From contig JBNMQM010000005.1 in the NCBI GenBank assembly GCA_051278195.1, positions 1-64,000 on the forward strand: a stretch of 64,000 bases of DNA, given 5' to 3'. This DNA is from JAHRVQ01 sp051278195 (GTDB lineage: Bacteria > Pseudomonadota > Gammaproteobacteria > Pseudomonadales > Azotimanducaceae). The notes under the pieces are model-generated. The model did not search any database, was not told the DNA's origin, and was given only the letters and a program-made list of their open reading frames with translations. A program made the translations under genes and the position numbers. How positions within the stretch are numbered: the stretch's first letter is position 1; each line of letters begins with the position of its first letter. This document shows positions 17,055 to 26,457 of the stretch, in pieces.

Positions 17055-17532
17055 TGGGCAGGAGCTCGCGCGAGAGGGAACCTCCTTGTAGTCAGCAGTC
17101 CTGGCGGCCTCGGAATCCCACCCAAGCAATCACTGCCAGTTTTGGAAAAGGCAGGTTCTGAACTTAACGACGTCGAGCGGTTTGCAGTACACAGAAGAAA
17201 TTTGGGAAGGGTAATGTTTTGTGACCCCAGTCGAATCGACGAACTGGCGGTTCACATACAAAGTTACCACGTAAAGAGTACAAGGGTTTGATCTTGGAAA
17301 GTTCCGCTTTGGCCTACTTCACTAAATTTACTACCGGATATAGACGCACGATTCGGTGGAATATGGTGGGCCGGTGATCAATATTTCAATGTCAACCTGA
17401 TAGGAGATTTTGAACAGACACTAAGACCCGGGTGCAAAGATTTTAGCGATTTCGCAGTGGTTTCGAATTCCAGGCATTAGACTCCCTATGAAACCTGAGG
17501 CGCGCGAAGGCCATTTACTCAGAATGAGTTAG
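17055..17532 (+). pseudogene. Decayed alpha/beta hydrolase (C-terminal remnant)
   Basis: One forward frame from 17055 reads like the C-terminal half of an alpha/beta hydrolase: NLLVVSSPGGLGIPP, then NLGRVMFCDPSRIDELAVHI, then RFGGIWWAGDQ, then the catalytic-His region SNSRH. The frame is broken by TGA at 17289-17291 and by TAG at 17478-17480 exactly after the histidine, where relatives have Trp. A one-base deletion near 17493 then shifts the frame, after which PEAREGHLLRMS and a stop at 17530-17532 complete the usual ending. The N-terminal half with the serine nucleophile is not recognisable. This is a dead gene, well advanced in decay. Confidence 0.62.
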
Positions 17533-17694
17533 ACCCTCTTTTCCACCCACATCAATCTAATTGAAACATCAATGGCAATTAGAAACCTATGTGAGTTCGG
17601 GGAGCGAATGGTAGTGATTAAAACGGATCTGACTGCCATAGCTAACCCATGTTGCTCATAGTCCTTATCTTCGCGCCCTTCCGGAGGCACGTTA

Positions 17695-17719
17695 TCGATG
17701 GACTCCTTGAGTCCATCGA
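17695..17719. repeat. Perfect 11-bp inverted repeat (strong hairpin)
   Basis: TCGATGGACTC and GAGTCCATCGA pair perfectly around a CTT loop. It lies 76 bases before the acylase start, in a stretch (17533-17794) with no gene. No T-run follows on either strand, so it is not a classical terminator. It may be a protein-binding site, a leader hairpin or a relic of a mobile repeat. Confidence 0.5.
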
Positions 17720-17794
17720 GCTAAAGCCATCAAAAACAAGCATATCCGACAAGGTGGCGTATAGTCATGCACTCAGTTTCGACAGTGAACACAC

Positions 17795-20215
17795 ATGCGC
17801 CTCAGTCTTTTTACTCTTATCGTGATGCTCAGCATTGCGAACAACGACTCGTACGCGGCCTCAATTGAATATTCATCAACGGACCCAGCTAAAGTCTCAA
17901 CCCAACTCCCAACCCCACTCTCAACTAAAGAACAAACGATCTATCGAGTTGAAGGACTCGAAGGTGACGCCGAGATCTTAATAGACAGATGGGGCATTCC
18001 GCATATTTACGCCGAACATCACTACGATGCGTTTTTCGTTCAAGGATTCAATGCGGCAAGAGACAGGCTCTGGCAAATCGATCTGTGGCGCCGACGAGGC
18101 CTTGGGGAACTATCAGAAGTGCTGGGCTCTAATTTCGTTGAGCAGGACAAAGCAGCAAGGTTATTTCTCTATCGTCGAAGCATGTTCCGGGAATGGTTAG
18201 CCTATGGTTCTGACGCCAAAGCGATTGCGACAGCATTTACTAATGGCATTAATGCATACGTAAAGCTCATTCAAACCGATATTGTGCCGTTACCACCTGA
18301 ATTCGAGCTTTTAGATTATAAGCCAGCAGACTGGTTACCAGCAGATGTGGTTCGGATTCGCAGCAATGGACTTTGGCGCAACGTAATTAATGAAGTTCAC
18401 CGCGCCAATGTGATTTGCAATCACGGCATCGATACTGACGCCAAACGACGTAAACTCGAACCCGAGTGGCAACTAAAAATACCAGAAGGGCTAGATCCCT
18501 GTGAAATTCCCTATGAAACAGTCAAACTCTACGCGCTGGCACAAGCCCCAGTAGACTTCAGTCGAGTCAATCACTTAGCTGGCATCAAACGCCCTGATTT
18601 CGCCAAAGCCTTGTCGATGCTAGACGATAACGTCATCGATGCTGGCAGCAATAACTGGGCCGTTGCACCGGAGAAAACCACTTCTGGACGCCCTATTCTG
18701 GCTAACGACCCCCATCGCGGCCACGCCGTACCATCACTTAGATACGTTGCTCACTTGGTTGCCCCTGGGCTCAATGTCATCGGCGCTGGCGAGCCGGCAT
18801 TACCTGGTATATCCATCGGTCATAACGAAAAAATTGCCTTTGGCTTGACCATCTTCTCAATTGATCAAGAGGACCTCGTGGTCTACGAAACCCGCGGTAA
18901 TCAGTACCGATATCAGGACAATTGGCAACCGATGACGATCGTCAAAGAGGATATTGCGGTCCGCGGCGAGAAACCGGTTGTGCAGGAACTGAAGTTCACT
19001 CGTGATGGGCCGGTGATCTATACCGACGAAGAAAATGACAGAGCCTTTGCGGTGCGAGCCGCTTGGTTGGAACCCGGTATGGCGCCCTACTTTGGCTCTA
19101 TTGAGTATATGCGCGCCAGTAACTGGCATGAGTTTTTAGGTGCACTGAATCGCTGGGGTGCGCCTGCAGAGAACCAAGTCTATGCCGACATCGACGGCAA
19201 CATCGGCTACAAACCGGCAGGCCTAACTCCTATAAGGAAAAACTACGATGGGCTTCTACCCATCCCCGGAAATGGCCAATACGAGTGGCATGGCTTTTAT
19301 GACATGGACCAACTACCCGTCCAATTCAATCCACCAGAAGGCTATGTTGCCACGGCAAACGCGATGAGCCTACCCAGTGATTACCCGTATAAGAAAAAGA
19401 TCATCGGCTTTGAATGGGCTGACCCTTGGCGCATTGAGCGGATTCGTGAAGTGTTGTCCTCTAACCAAAAGCACAGCTTGCAAACATCGATCGATCTACA
19501 GCGAGACTATGTGTCTGTTCCCGCCAGACGAATTTTAAGCTCGCTCAACACCGACCAACTACCAGAACTGGCACAACAGTTTTTCAGCAATTGGAACTAT
19601 CAACTTGAACGAAATTCAGGTGCTGCAGCGTTATTTGAGGTCTGGCAAAATGGTTATCTGATACCCGCACTGTTCAGCAAGGCCACAGGGCTGAGAGATT
19701 TCTCTGATATTGGCAGCGTAGATAAGCAAGTCATGATCGAATTCCTGGAACAGTTGCCGACAGAACAACGGCAGGCCATCGCCTCATCGACACTCCGCTC
19801 AGCCATTATTGAACTCTCGGAAATGTTGAACAATGATCCCGAGCAATGGCGCTGGGGTGACATGCACAAAATGAAGTTTCAACACCCGCTGTTAGATTAC
19901 GCAAAAGAACCACTTCAACAGGAAATGGCGATTGCGCCCGTCGCCCGCGGCGGCAGTGCAGACACGCCTAACTCCACGCGCTATCGACAAGACTTTTCCG
20001 TTGCTAGCGGCGCGTCTTGGCGAATGGTCGTCGAGGTCGGCAATTGGGACAGCGCTGTTATGACCAATGCGCCAGGCCAATCCGGTGACCCGATGAGCCC
20101 ACATTACGATGACATGCTGCAGGTTTGGGCAGACGAGGGACATATGCCGCTACTTTACTCACGAGAAAAAATTGAAGCCAATACTGAGTACGTTATCTAT
20201 CTGAAGGCTCAATGA
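17795..20215 (+). CDS. Penicillin acylase family N-terminal nucleophile hydrolase
   Basis: An 806-residue precursor of the penicillin G acylase/acyl-homoserine lactone acylase superfamily. A signal peptide (residues 1-22) sends it to the periplasm. The alpha part includes DRWGIPHIYAEHHYDAFFVQ and RDRLWQIDLWRRRGLGE. Autocleavage should occur before S285 in DAGSNNWAV, freeing the nucleophilic serine of the beta subunit; LANDPHRGHAVPS and LPGISIGHNEKIAFGLT follow as in the family. It hydrolyses an amide bond between an acyl group and an amine; whether the substrate is a signal lactone or another acylamide cannot be read from sequence. The stop overlaps the mnmH start by 4 bases. Confidence 0.9.
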   Translation: MRLSLFTLIVMLSIANNDSYAASIEYSSTDPAKVSTQLPTPLSTKEQTIYRVEGLEGDAEILIDRWGIPHIYAEHHYDAFFVQGFNAARDRLWQIDLWRRRGLGELSEVLGSNFVEQDKAARLFLYRRSMFREWLAYGSDAKAIATAFTNGINAYVKLIQTDIVPLPPEFELLDYKPADWLPADVVRIRSNGLWRNVINEVHRANVICNHGIDTDAKRRKLEPEWQLKIPEGLDPCEIPYETVKLYALAQAPVDFSRVNHLAGIKRPDFAKALSMLDDNVIDAGSNNWAVAPEKTTSGRPILANDPHRGHAVPSLRYVAHLVAPGLNVIGAGEPALPGISIGHNEKIAFGLTIFSIDQEDLVVYETRGNQYRYQDNWQPMTIVKEDIAVRGEKPVVQELKFTRDGPVIYTDEENDRAFAVRAAWLEPGMAPYFGSIEYMRASNWHEFLGALNRWGAPAENQVYADIDGNIGYKPAGLTPIRKNYDGLLPIPGNGQYEWHGFYDMDQLPVQFNPPEGYVATANAMSLPSDYPYKKKIIGFEWADPWRIERIREVLSSNQKHSLQTSIDLQRDYVSVPARRILSSLNTDQLPELAQQFFSNWNYQLERNSGAAALFEVWQNGYLIPALFSKATGLRDFSDIGSVDKQVMIEFLEQLPTEQRQAIASSTLRSAIIELSEMLNNDPEQWRWGDMHKMKFQHPLLDYAKEPLQQEMAIAPVARGGSADTPNSTRYRQDFSVASGASWRMVVEVGNWDSAVMTNAPGQSGDPMSPHYDDMLQVWADEGHMPLLYSREKIEANTEYVIYLKAQ

Positions 20216-21276
20216 TGGACTTCGGTGATCTGTTTCGTTCGTCGCGCCCCTTACTGGATGTTAGGGCACCCGTTGAGTTCAACAAAGGGGCCTTCCCGAC
20301 CGCAACGAACATACCCATCCTCGATGACGAGCAGCGCGAAAAAGTCGGGATTTGTTACAAAGAAAATGGTTCGGTCGAAGCGGAAATTTTAGGTCACCAA
20401 CTCGTAGACCCCATGCAAGGTGATAGGGTCACGGCATGGCAAAACTATGTTCTCTCAAACCCAGATGCCCTACTCTACTGTTTTCGAGGCGGTAAGCGCT
20501 CTGAGATCACACAGAAGTGGCTTAAAGATTCAGGTATAGAGATAGAGCGTATACCCGGCGGCTACAAAGCACTTCGACAGTACCTGTTAGCAGTCTTCGA
20601 TAGCTTACCGCCGATCACCATCATTTCAGGCAAAACCGGTGTCGGTAAAACAGATCTACTCAAGCTATTTACCAATGCCGTTGACCTCGAGGGGCTCGCC
20701 AATCACCGAGGCTCTGCGTTTGGGAGAACAAGAACGGAGCAGCCTGCGCAAATCGATTTTGAGAACTCCCTCGCGATTGAAATTCTGAAACGATCTGGGC
20801 CCATCGCTCTAGAAGATGAAAGTCGATTAATCGGCAGAGTAAATTTGCCACCACCGCTACAAGAGGCTATGCGATGCGCTCCAATACTATTGTTGGAAGA
20901 TACGCTATTCAATCGGGTCCGGCGGATTCTTAACGAGTATGTCATCGATCAACTCGCTGAGATGTCCTCACCGGGCGCTCCGTTCCAATTGGAGGTAGAA
21001 TTTTTATCGTCCCTTAAGGCAATACAGAAGCGCCTAGGCGGAGATCGTTATGAACAAACCAGGCAGTTAATGGTCGCCGGTTTTACAGCTCACCGGCAAG
21101 GTGATCCGAGCGCCCACGAACCTTGGATAGAAATCCTTTTGACGCAGTATTACGACCCAATGTATGAATATCAGTTATCAAAAAAACAGGACCGAGTGAA
21201 GCTCAGTGTTGACTGGCAGCAGCTACCGCTCGAGACACTATTAGATCTCAGGCCGGACGCTAGCAAGCACTTTTAG
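20212..21276 (+). CDS. mnmH: tRNA 2-selenouridine synthase
   Basis: A 354-residue MnmH (SelU/YbbB). It geranylates 2-thiouridine at the tRNA wobble position and then replaces sulfur with selenium from selenophosphate. An N-terminal rhodanese domain (about 1-125) carries the catalytic cysteine C90 in LLYCFRGGKRS; LLDVRAPVEF begins the domain. A P-loop GKTGVGKT (140-147) follows. The ATG overlaps the acylase stop (ATGA); the next codon is also ATG. Its 3' end overlaps the convergent GGDEF/EAL gene by 36 bases. It implies that the cell makes selenophosphate, which supports the selenoprotein call at 47485. Confidence 0.93.
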   Translation: MMDFGDLFRSSRPLLDVRAPVEFNKGAFPTATNIPILDDEQREKVGICYKENGSVEAEILGHQLVDPMQGDRVTAWQNYVLSNPDALLYCFRGGKRSEITQKWLKDSGIEIERIPGGYKALRQYLLAVFDSLPPITIISGKTGVGKTDLLKLFTNAVDLEGLANHRGSAFGRTRTEQPAQIDFENSLAIEILKRSGPIALEDESRLIGRVNLPPPLQEAMRCAPILLLEDTLFNRVRRILNEYVIDQLAEMSSPGAPFQLEVEFLSSLKAIQKRLGGDRYEQTRQLMVAGFTAHRQGDPSAHEPWIEILLTQYYDPMYEYQLSKKQDRVKLSVDWQQLPLETLLDLRPDASKHF

Positions 21277-23301
21277 AGATTCATGCAAAGCTGGCAGTGG
21301 GCCACAAAACTGGGCCTCGACCTCAGCCGTCGTCAGCGGTTTGCTGAATATATAGCCCTGTATAAGGTCACAGTGCGTGCCTTCAAAGAAGCTCAATTGT
21401 TCCGTTGTTTCGATTCCTTCCGCCACGTTGTAAAGCCCTAGTTTGGATGACATGACGAGAATCGCTTGAATAATTGATTCAGTCGATTCGTTTTGGCCGA
21501 TATCGGTCACAAAGCTTCTGTCGATTTTTATGCAATCAATCGGCAACTTCTTCAGGTAACTTAACGATGAGTATCCGGTACCGAAGTCATCAATCGAAAC
21601 CTTAACACCGAGATCATGGATCTTGTTCAAGATCTCAATCGACTGTTCAGGGTCCTCCATTACTGACGACTCTGTAATTTCGATTTCAAGTCGTTCCACA
21701 TCGAGAGACGTTTCTTCAAGTATGGACGCTATTCTGTCTGCAAAATTATGTTCGGTGAGTTGCCGCGTGGAGACATTCACAGCAACGCTACAAGACCGAA
21801 GTTGAGGATAGTCAGCTTGCCATTGTGCCATCTGATGGCATGCCTTGTTTAACACCCAATCGCCAATCTGGCCGATCAAACCACATTCCTCTGCGATCGG
21901 AATATAAACTTGGGGTGACACGCCTTTCCATTCTGGATGATCCCAACGAAGTAACGCTTCGAAGCCTGTGACCTTTTCGTGAGATATTGAAACCTTGGGT
22001 TGATAAGCGAGAGAAAATTCATCGTTCTCTAACGCACGAAGCAAACCCCGTTCAATCCTTGCCCGCTCCTCTGCAACTTCCTGCAGCTTCGCTTGATAAA
22101 AACGGTAGGTGTTTCTGCCCTCTTCTTTCTTTGCCTCAAACATTGCCGTGTTAGCCGCTTGTATCAAGCCGTTAACGGTCTCATCTGCTTCTGGGTAAAC
22201 CGCAATACCCATGCTCGGAGAGACATAGTAATCACGTCCCTCTAGCACAAATGGATTAGATAGCAGACTTAATATCTGTTGTGCGATCCGGCTCACCTTT
22301 TCTGGGTGTTCAAGGTCTTCAATCACAATAGCCAGCTCATCACCACCCCAGCGTGCGAGCATATCTTGATCCTGGAGCAGGGATTTAATTCGGCTCGCAG
22401 CACTCTTTATCAACTCATCGCCCAACTGTGCACTACTATCATCAGACACTCGATTAAATGGGTTGAGATCAAGCACCATCAAAGCCACGAGCCGTGAACT
22501 GCGTTTACTGCGACCAATCGCATGATGCAAAAATTCAAATAGCAAACCACGGTTAGCCAGCCCCGTCATAGGGTCGTAATTCACAAGCTGCATAAACCGC
22601 TTGTCAGCGGCTCGTTGAGAAGACACATCGACCAGATTTAGCTGATACCGCTCCGGAGCAACCGGGCGAATCCCCACCATCAAAAATATTTTACTGCCAT
22701 CTGCCAGTTGGCCCTCAAGCTCCATCTTGTCCGTGGCATTAACTGCGGCTCGTTTCACCAACATGGTCAGTAGGTCTTCTTCTTCACACCGCAGAACATC
22801 TAACAGACTCTGCCCTGTCAGCTGCATTCGACGCTGCTTCAAAAGCAAAGCAGCACTATCGGTAAAGCTTGATATTTTCAGTTTGTCGTCTGTCCAGACA
22901 ACCGCTTCTTCAAGGCTGTTTTTCAATGACACCATTTGCTTAACGTAGTGCCGCTGCATATTCAATAAGCTTGCAACATTGCCCTGACTAATGGTCGTCA
23001 CTAAAGCAACAATATCTGCCAGAAACGATCTATTTGGCTCTACAGGAAACACGATGACCCGCTCAGGCGCAGACACTGGTGCTAATGAGGTATCCAGAAG
23101 AATACCGTGCTCAAAACGGCTATGGCTCATCAACTCGAGGTTATCCGAGACCAAAATGCCCGACTCTTCGCCATCCACACGAGGCAACGCAAAGGGCATG
23201 GAAGCTACGGCATCTTGCAGGGCCGGGTCCGACAAGTCATAGTGAACCGTAAAGCCGTGTGGCAGTGATATTGCAGCGGACAAAGTGACACCTAATGACA
23301 T
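21241..23301 (-). CDS. PAS-GGDEF-EAL cyclic-di-GMP signalling protein
   Basis: A 686-residue cytoplasmic protein. Residues 1-130 are unassigned, 135-235 look like a PAS domain, 240-400 are GGDEF and 415-665 are EAL. The GGDEF site is GGDEL (319-323), but the upstream metal-binding segment reads DLNPFNRVSDD rather than DLDxFKxIND, so cyclase activity is doubtful. The EAL half has EALLRW (448-453), EITES, DDFGTGYSSL, IKIDRSF and QGYIFSKPL, all needed for phosphodiesterase activity. It therefore most likely degrades cyclic-di-GMP, perhaps with GTP sensing by GGDEF. It overlaps mnmH tail to tail. Confidence 0.9.
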   Translation of the reverse strand: MSLGVTLSAAISLPHGFTVHYDLSDPALQDAVASMPFALPRVDGEESGILVSDNLELMSHSRFEHGILLDTSLAPVSAPERVIVFPVEPNRSFLADIVALVTTISQGNVASLLNMQRHYVKQMVSLKNSLEEAVVWTDDKLKISSFTDSAALLLKQRRMQLTGQSLLDVLRCEEEDLLTMLVKRAAVNATDKMELEGQLADGSKIFLMVGIRPVAPERYQLNLVDVSSQRAADKRFMQLVNYDPMTGLANRGLLFEFLHHAIGRSKRSSRLVALMVLDLNPFNRVSDDSSAQLGDELIKSAASRIKSLLQDQDMLARWGGDELAIVIEDLEHPEKVSRIAQQILSLLSNPFVLEGRDYYVSPSMGIAVYPEADETVNGLIQAANTAMFEAKKEEGRNTYRFYQAKLQEVAEERARIERGLLRALENDEFSLAYQPKVSISHEKVTGFEALLRWDHPEWKGVSPQVYIPIAEECGLIGQIGDWVLNKACHQMAQWQADYPQLRSCSVAVNVSTRQLTEHNFADRIASILEETSLDVERLEIEITESSVMEDPEQSIEILNKIHDLGVKVSIDDFGTGYSSLSYLKKLPIDCIKIDRSFVTDIGQNESTESIIQAILVMSSKLGLYNVAEGIETTEQLSFFEGTHCDLIQGYIFSKPLTTAEVEAQFCGPLPALHESLKVLASVRPEI

Positions 23302-23433
23302 GTTTCTTAATCAGTGTAGAACACGTTCAGAAACACGATTGAGGAATTCACGATTATTAATGGCGAGCTGACAGAAGGTTAGGCGTCGACGGATTAACCG
23401 CAAGACAGCCTAAATAACGTGACAGTAAATGAT

Positions 23434-23832
23434 ATGAAAAAACCTAAAGACGCGCCAAATCGTTGGCAGTTGGTTCGAGACCTGATCGGTTTCCAGTTCA
23501 AGCTTGCACTTGATGGCTTACGTGATCTCTTCCTTTCACCGATATCGATTATTGCCGGTGTCGCCGGCATTATTTTTTCGCCTGACAATCCTGGAAAATA
23601 CTTCAATCGCCTGTTGGGGCTCGGACATCGTTCCGATATTTGGATTAATTTATTTGGCGCATCGGAGCACTATGTTCGGGATCCTGAGGCCACCTCTTCT
23701 GACGCTTATATCGGCAAGCTAGAAGAACTACTCGTTGCAGAGTATCAAAAGGGTGGCGTCGTCAAAAACGTCAAAGACAGAACGGATAACCTGATTAATC
23801 AGATCAGCAAAAAAACCGATCAGGATGTCTGA
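23434..23832 (+). CDS. Small protein of unknown function
   Basis: About 132 residues from the ATG at 23434 (a GTG at 23419 is an alternative); I do not recognise a named family. A basic N-terminus leads into an amphipathic region (LIGFQFKLALDGLRDLFLSP) and one hydrophobic segment ISIIAGVAGIIF, with a charged C-terminal half (LEELLVAEYQKG). This suggests a membrane-associated protein with a single anchor. It is divergent from the cyclic-di-GMP gene and overlaps the convergent antiporter gene by 13 bases. No function is proposed. Confidence 0.65.
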   Translation: MKKPKDAPNRWQLVRDLIGFQFKLALDGLRDLFLSPISIIAGVAGIIFSPDNPGKYFNRLLGLGHRSDIWINLFGASEHYVRDPEATSSDAYIGKLEELLVAEYQKGGVVKNVKDRTDNLINQISKKTDQDV

Positions 23833-26321
23833 CCAGTAATCGTCGTGTTTTGCTGCTTTCTTTGAGCATCAACTTTCTCGACGCCCTCTCGGATCTCAGG
23901 GTAGTCAGAGCAGATCTTATCTAGATCGGAGCGTTTCAATTCATACATGGAACAAGGAGTTGCTGCAGTCGCCGTCGCGTTACGGGGTGTATCGTGAAGC
24001 AACGCCGACTCGCCAAAAAAGTCTCCTGCATATAGCGTTGCAAGTTGTCGAGGTTCGCCATTATCTGCCACTGAAACGTTCGCGATACCTCTAGCGATCA
24101 AGAACATTGAATCTCCCATTTGACCCTGCCGGATGATATCCGTCCCCCTTGGTAGTGTCCTGGAATATAGACGCGCGGCAATGACATCATATTGTGCAGG
24201 ATCAACTTCAGCGAAAAGTGGCACCTTGGACAACAGCTCATCAATTTCAATCTCAAAACAAGCCGACATATTGTCCTTCGCCAATGTCCGCAATCGCTCT
24301 GCCTGATCTTTAAGAATGGCACTCGCAATACCAGATTGAATGACACCGAGTTCTTTCGAATGCTCAACCGAGTCATGCTCAGCAATCAGCATCAATCGCT
24401 GCCCTAACTGTTCCTGCATGGTTTCTACGAATTCGGGATACTGTTCGGCGACTTCATCAATTTGTGCCTTGGCCTGGCTAGCAATATCTTCGTAGATCGA
24501 ATTTAGGCGCTCAACACTGTTGGCATCAATCTCCGAACCAGCCAACTTCGTTAACCTTGTCAGTACGCTCTGGCAGCCTCTATAGCGACTCCAAGCAACG
24601 GCATAGTCTCGCACAATCCACTGCGTACGCAGTGCCTCCAGTGAGCCTCGCATGCCAGGAATGAATCCCATAACCGCCATCATGAAAAAACTGAATCGTT
24701 TGCCAATCGACGTCTCAATCGCTGCACTAGGCAATCCGTCGCTGTGACGTACGCTGTCCATTTGCACATTAATTGTGTGGTCTAACTCACGATACGCCCA
24801 CTCATTAACAAGACCCTGAGCAAAAAGCTCTCGATACCGAGCCTTCTCTCGAACCATACAACGTAAGGCGAGGATTCTGAGCATCTCATCGGTATCCATG
24901 TCGTTATGGACGTCGGAAATCTGCCCATTCAGATCATCAATCTGTCGGTCGCCTTTTTCCTTTATATTGTCCGCAATGCGCTGTGAGAAAAGCCCGCCAC
25001 TAGCCAGCAGGTCCATTCGCGACAGACCCTCTGCGCGGGCATCTCGGTCCCCCTCAAGCTTGGCCAATTGATCGGCGATGCTTAGCTGATTCAGCTTTAA
25101 CTTTTTGACGAGCGTCTCAATAGACAACCCTTGGACCACGAGGGTGAAGATAACTGCGCCCATCACAACAGCCACCAAGGTATCTTTGTACTCAAATTCA
25201 GGCATGGCCAAAACAATGGCTAATGCAATGGCGCCTCTAAGCCCACCCCAATACATTACCATTCTGTAGGGCATTCCGATCGGCTCAGCACCTGGCAGCT
25301 TTCCAAGCAAAGGCACCACACCGAACACGACCACGGCCCGTGAAATCAACATGCCGACACAAACCAGAGCAATGAGATCAATTGACGCCCAGAGTGCCGC
25401 TAGGTCAACTTGCATTCCCACCATCAGGAAGATGAGGACATTCGCGAGATAAGCTAGGTATTCCCAAAAGTGCTCCATGAACTCTTCAGTAGACGGCGAT
25501 ATTTTGGTCTTACCCCAGGAACCCATCATGATGCCAGCCGCGACCACAGCCATAATGCCGCTGACATGGAAGACATGCTCCGCGATGATGAACGAGAAGT
25601 AGGCGAGGATTGTGGACAAGGTGATTTCAATCGCGGCATCAGACTCGATGGCACCGAGCATCTGTCCCACAGCCAGCGCGAGACACCAACCGACAAAGGC
25701 ACCACCCAAAAACACCAGAAAGAATTCGCCGATACCAGAAAAAACAACATCGCCAGAAAAGCTACCTGCTGTGAGAATGCCGATGAGCAAAGTAGCCAGC
25801 ACCAGCGAGGTCGCATCGTTAAACAGGCTCTCACCTTCCACCAGAACCGTTAAACGCTCCGGCACGCCAAGTTGCTTAAAAATCGAGATCACCGCAACCG
25901 GGTCTGTGGCACTTAAAATAGCACCGAGCAGCAGTGCGACCATCAAGTCGAATGGTGAAAAGACAGCCATGATAAAACCGATGATGGCGGTCGAAAGTAA
26001 CAGACCTGGCACCGCTAGCGTCAGTATTGGCAGGATATTGCGCATCACATGTCGCGCATTCAAATTGAAAGCTGACTCAAAGATTAGAGTCGGAATAAAG
26101 ACAAAAAGGACAAGATCGGGTGTAAGTGCAAATGTCGCCAGGGAGCCAAATCCTGGAATGTTATCTGCCGCATAAGAGACGGCGATACCTACAAACACTA
26201 GGCCAATGGTCAACGGTAACTGCTTGATCCGTTTGCTGGCCATGGTCGTCACTGCCGCCACCAGCATCAACAGTGTAATGCCAGTCACTAGCTCGGCAAT
26301 ATGAATTCCTTCATGTTCCAC
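23820..26321 (-). CDS. CPA1-family Na+/H+ antiporter with cyclic-nucleotide-binding domain
   Basis: An 833-residue membrane protein. The first ~410 residues form the NhaP/CPA1 exchanger with about 12 helices; the core motif ILSATDPVAVISIFKQ and the following VEGESLFNDATSLVL carry the ion-binding acidic residues. A long cytoplasmic helical region (about 420-690) links to a C-terminal cyclic-nucleotide-binding domain with GDSMFLIARG and GDFFGESALLHDTPRNA, the phosphate-binding cassette. It exports Na+ (or K+) for H+ and is probably gated by cAMP or a related nucleotide. The overall plan resembles SOS1-type plant and bacterial exchangers. Start is the ATG at 26321. Confidence 0.9.
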   Translation of the reverse strand: MEHEGIHIAELVTGITLLMLVAAVTTMASKRIKQLPLTIGLVFVGIAVSYAADNIPGFGSLATFALTPDLVLFVFIPTLIFESAFNLNARHVMRNILPILTLAVPGLLLSTAIIGFIMAVFSPFDLMVALLLGAILSATDPVAVISIFKQLGVPERLTVLVEGESLFNDATSLVLATLLIGILTAGSFSGDVVFSGIGEFFLVFLGGAFVGWCLALAVGQMLGAIESDAAIEITLSTILAYFSFIIAEHVFHVSGIMAVVAAGIMMGSWGKTKISPSTEEFMEHFWEYLAYLANVLIFLMVGMQVDLAALWASIDLIALVCVGMLISRAVVVFGVVPLLGKLPGAEPIGMPYRMVMYWGGLRGAIALAIVLAMPEFEYKDTLVAVVMGAVIFTLVVQGLSIETLVKKLKLNQLSIADQLAKLEGDRDARAEGLSRMDLLASGGLFSQRIADNIKEKGDRQIDDLNGQISDVHNDMDTDEMLRILALRCMVREKARYRELFAQGLVNEWAYRELDHTINVQMDSVRHSDGLPSAAIETSIGKRFSFFMMAVMGFIPGMRGSLEALRTQWIVRDYAVAWSRYRGCQSVLTRLTKLAGSEIDANSVERLNSIYEDIASQAKAQIDEVAEQYPEFVETMQEQLGQRLMLIAEHDSVEHSKELGVIQSGIASAILKDQAERLRTLAKDNMSACFEIEIDELLSKVPLFAEVDPAQYDVIAARLYSRTLPRGTDIIRQGQMGDSMFLIARGIANVSVADNGEPRQLATLYAGDFFGESALLHDTPRNATATAATPCSMYELKRSDLDKICSDYPEIREGVEKVDAQRKQQNTTITGQTS

Positions 26322-26457
26322 AGCGATACTCCTTATTCTTATTTTGTTGAGTCACAAAATCGCTTTCGTCTGAGCACCCTAACTCATACCGCTGACTATA
26401 CTCAATGCAGAACCCAACTCGTTAGCGAAACTGTAATAATAGAAAGGTATTAGAAAG

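Noticed and set aside
17289..17291. In-frame TGA as a second selenocysteine codon
   Set aside because: It falls at a non-catalytic position of the hydrolase remnant, with no SECIS-like hairpin, and is accompanied by a TAG and a frameshift.
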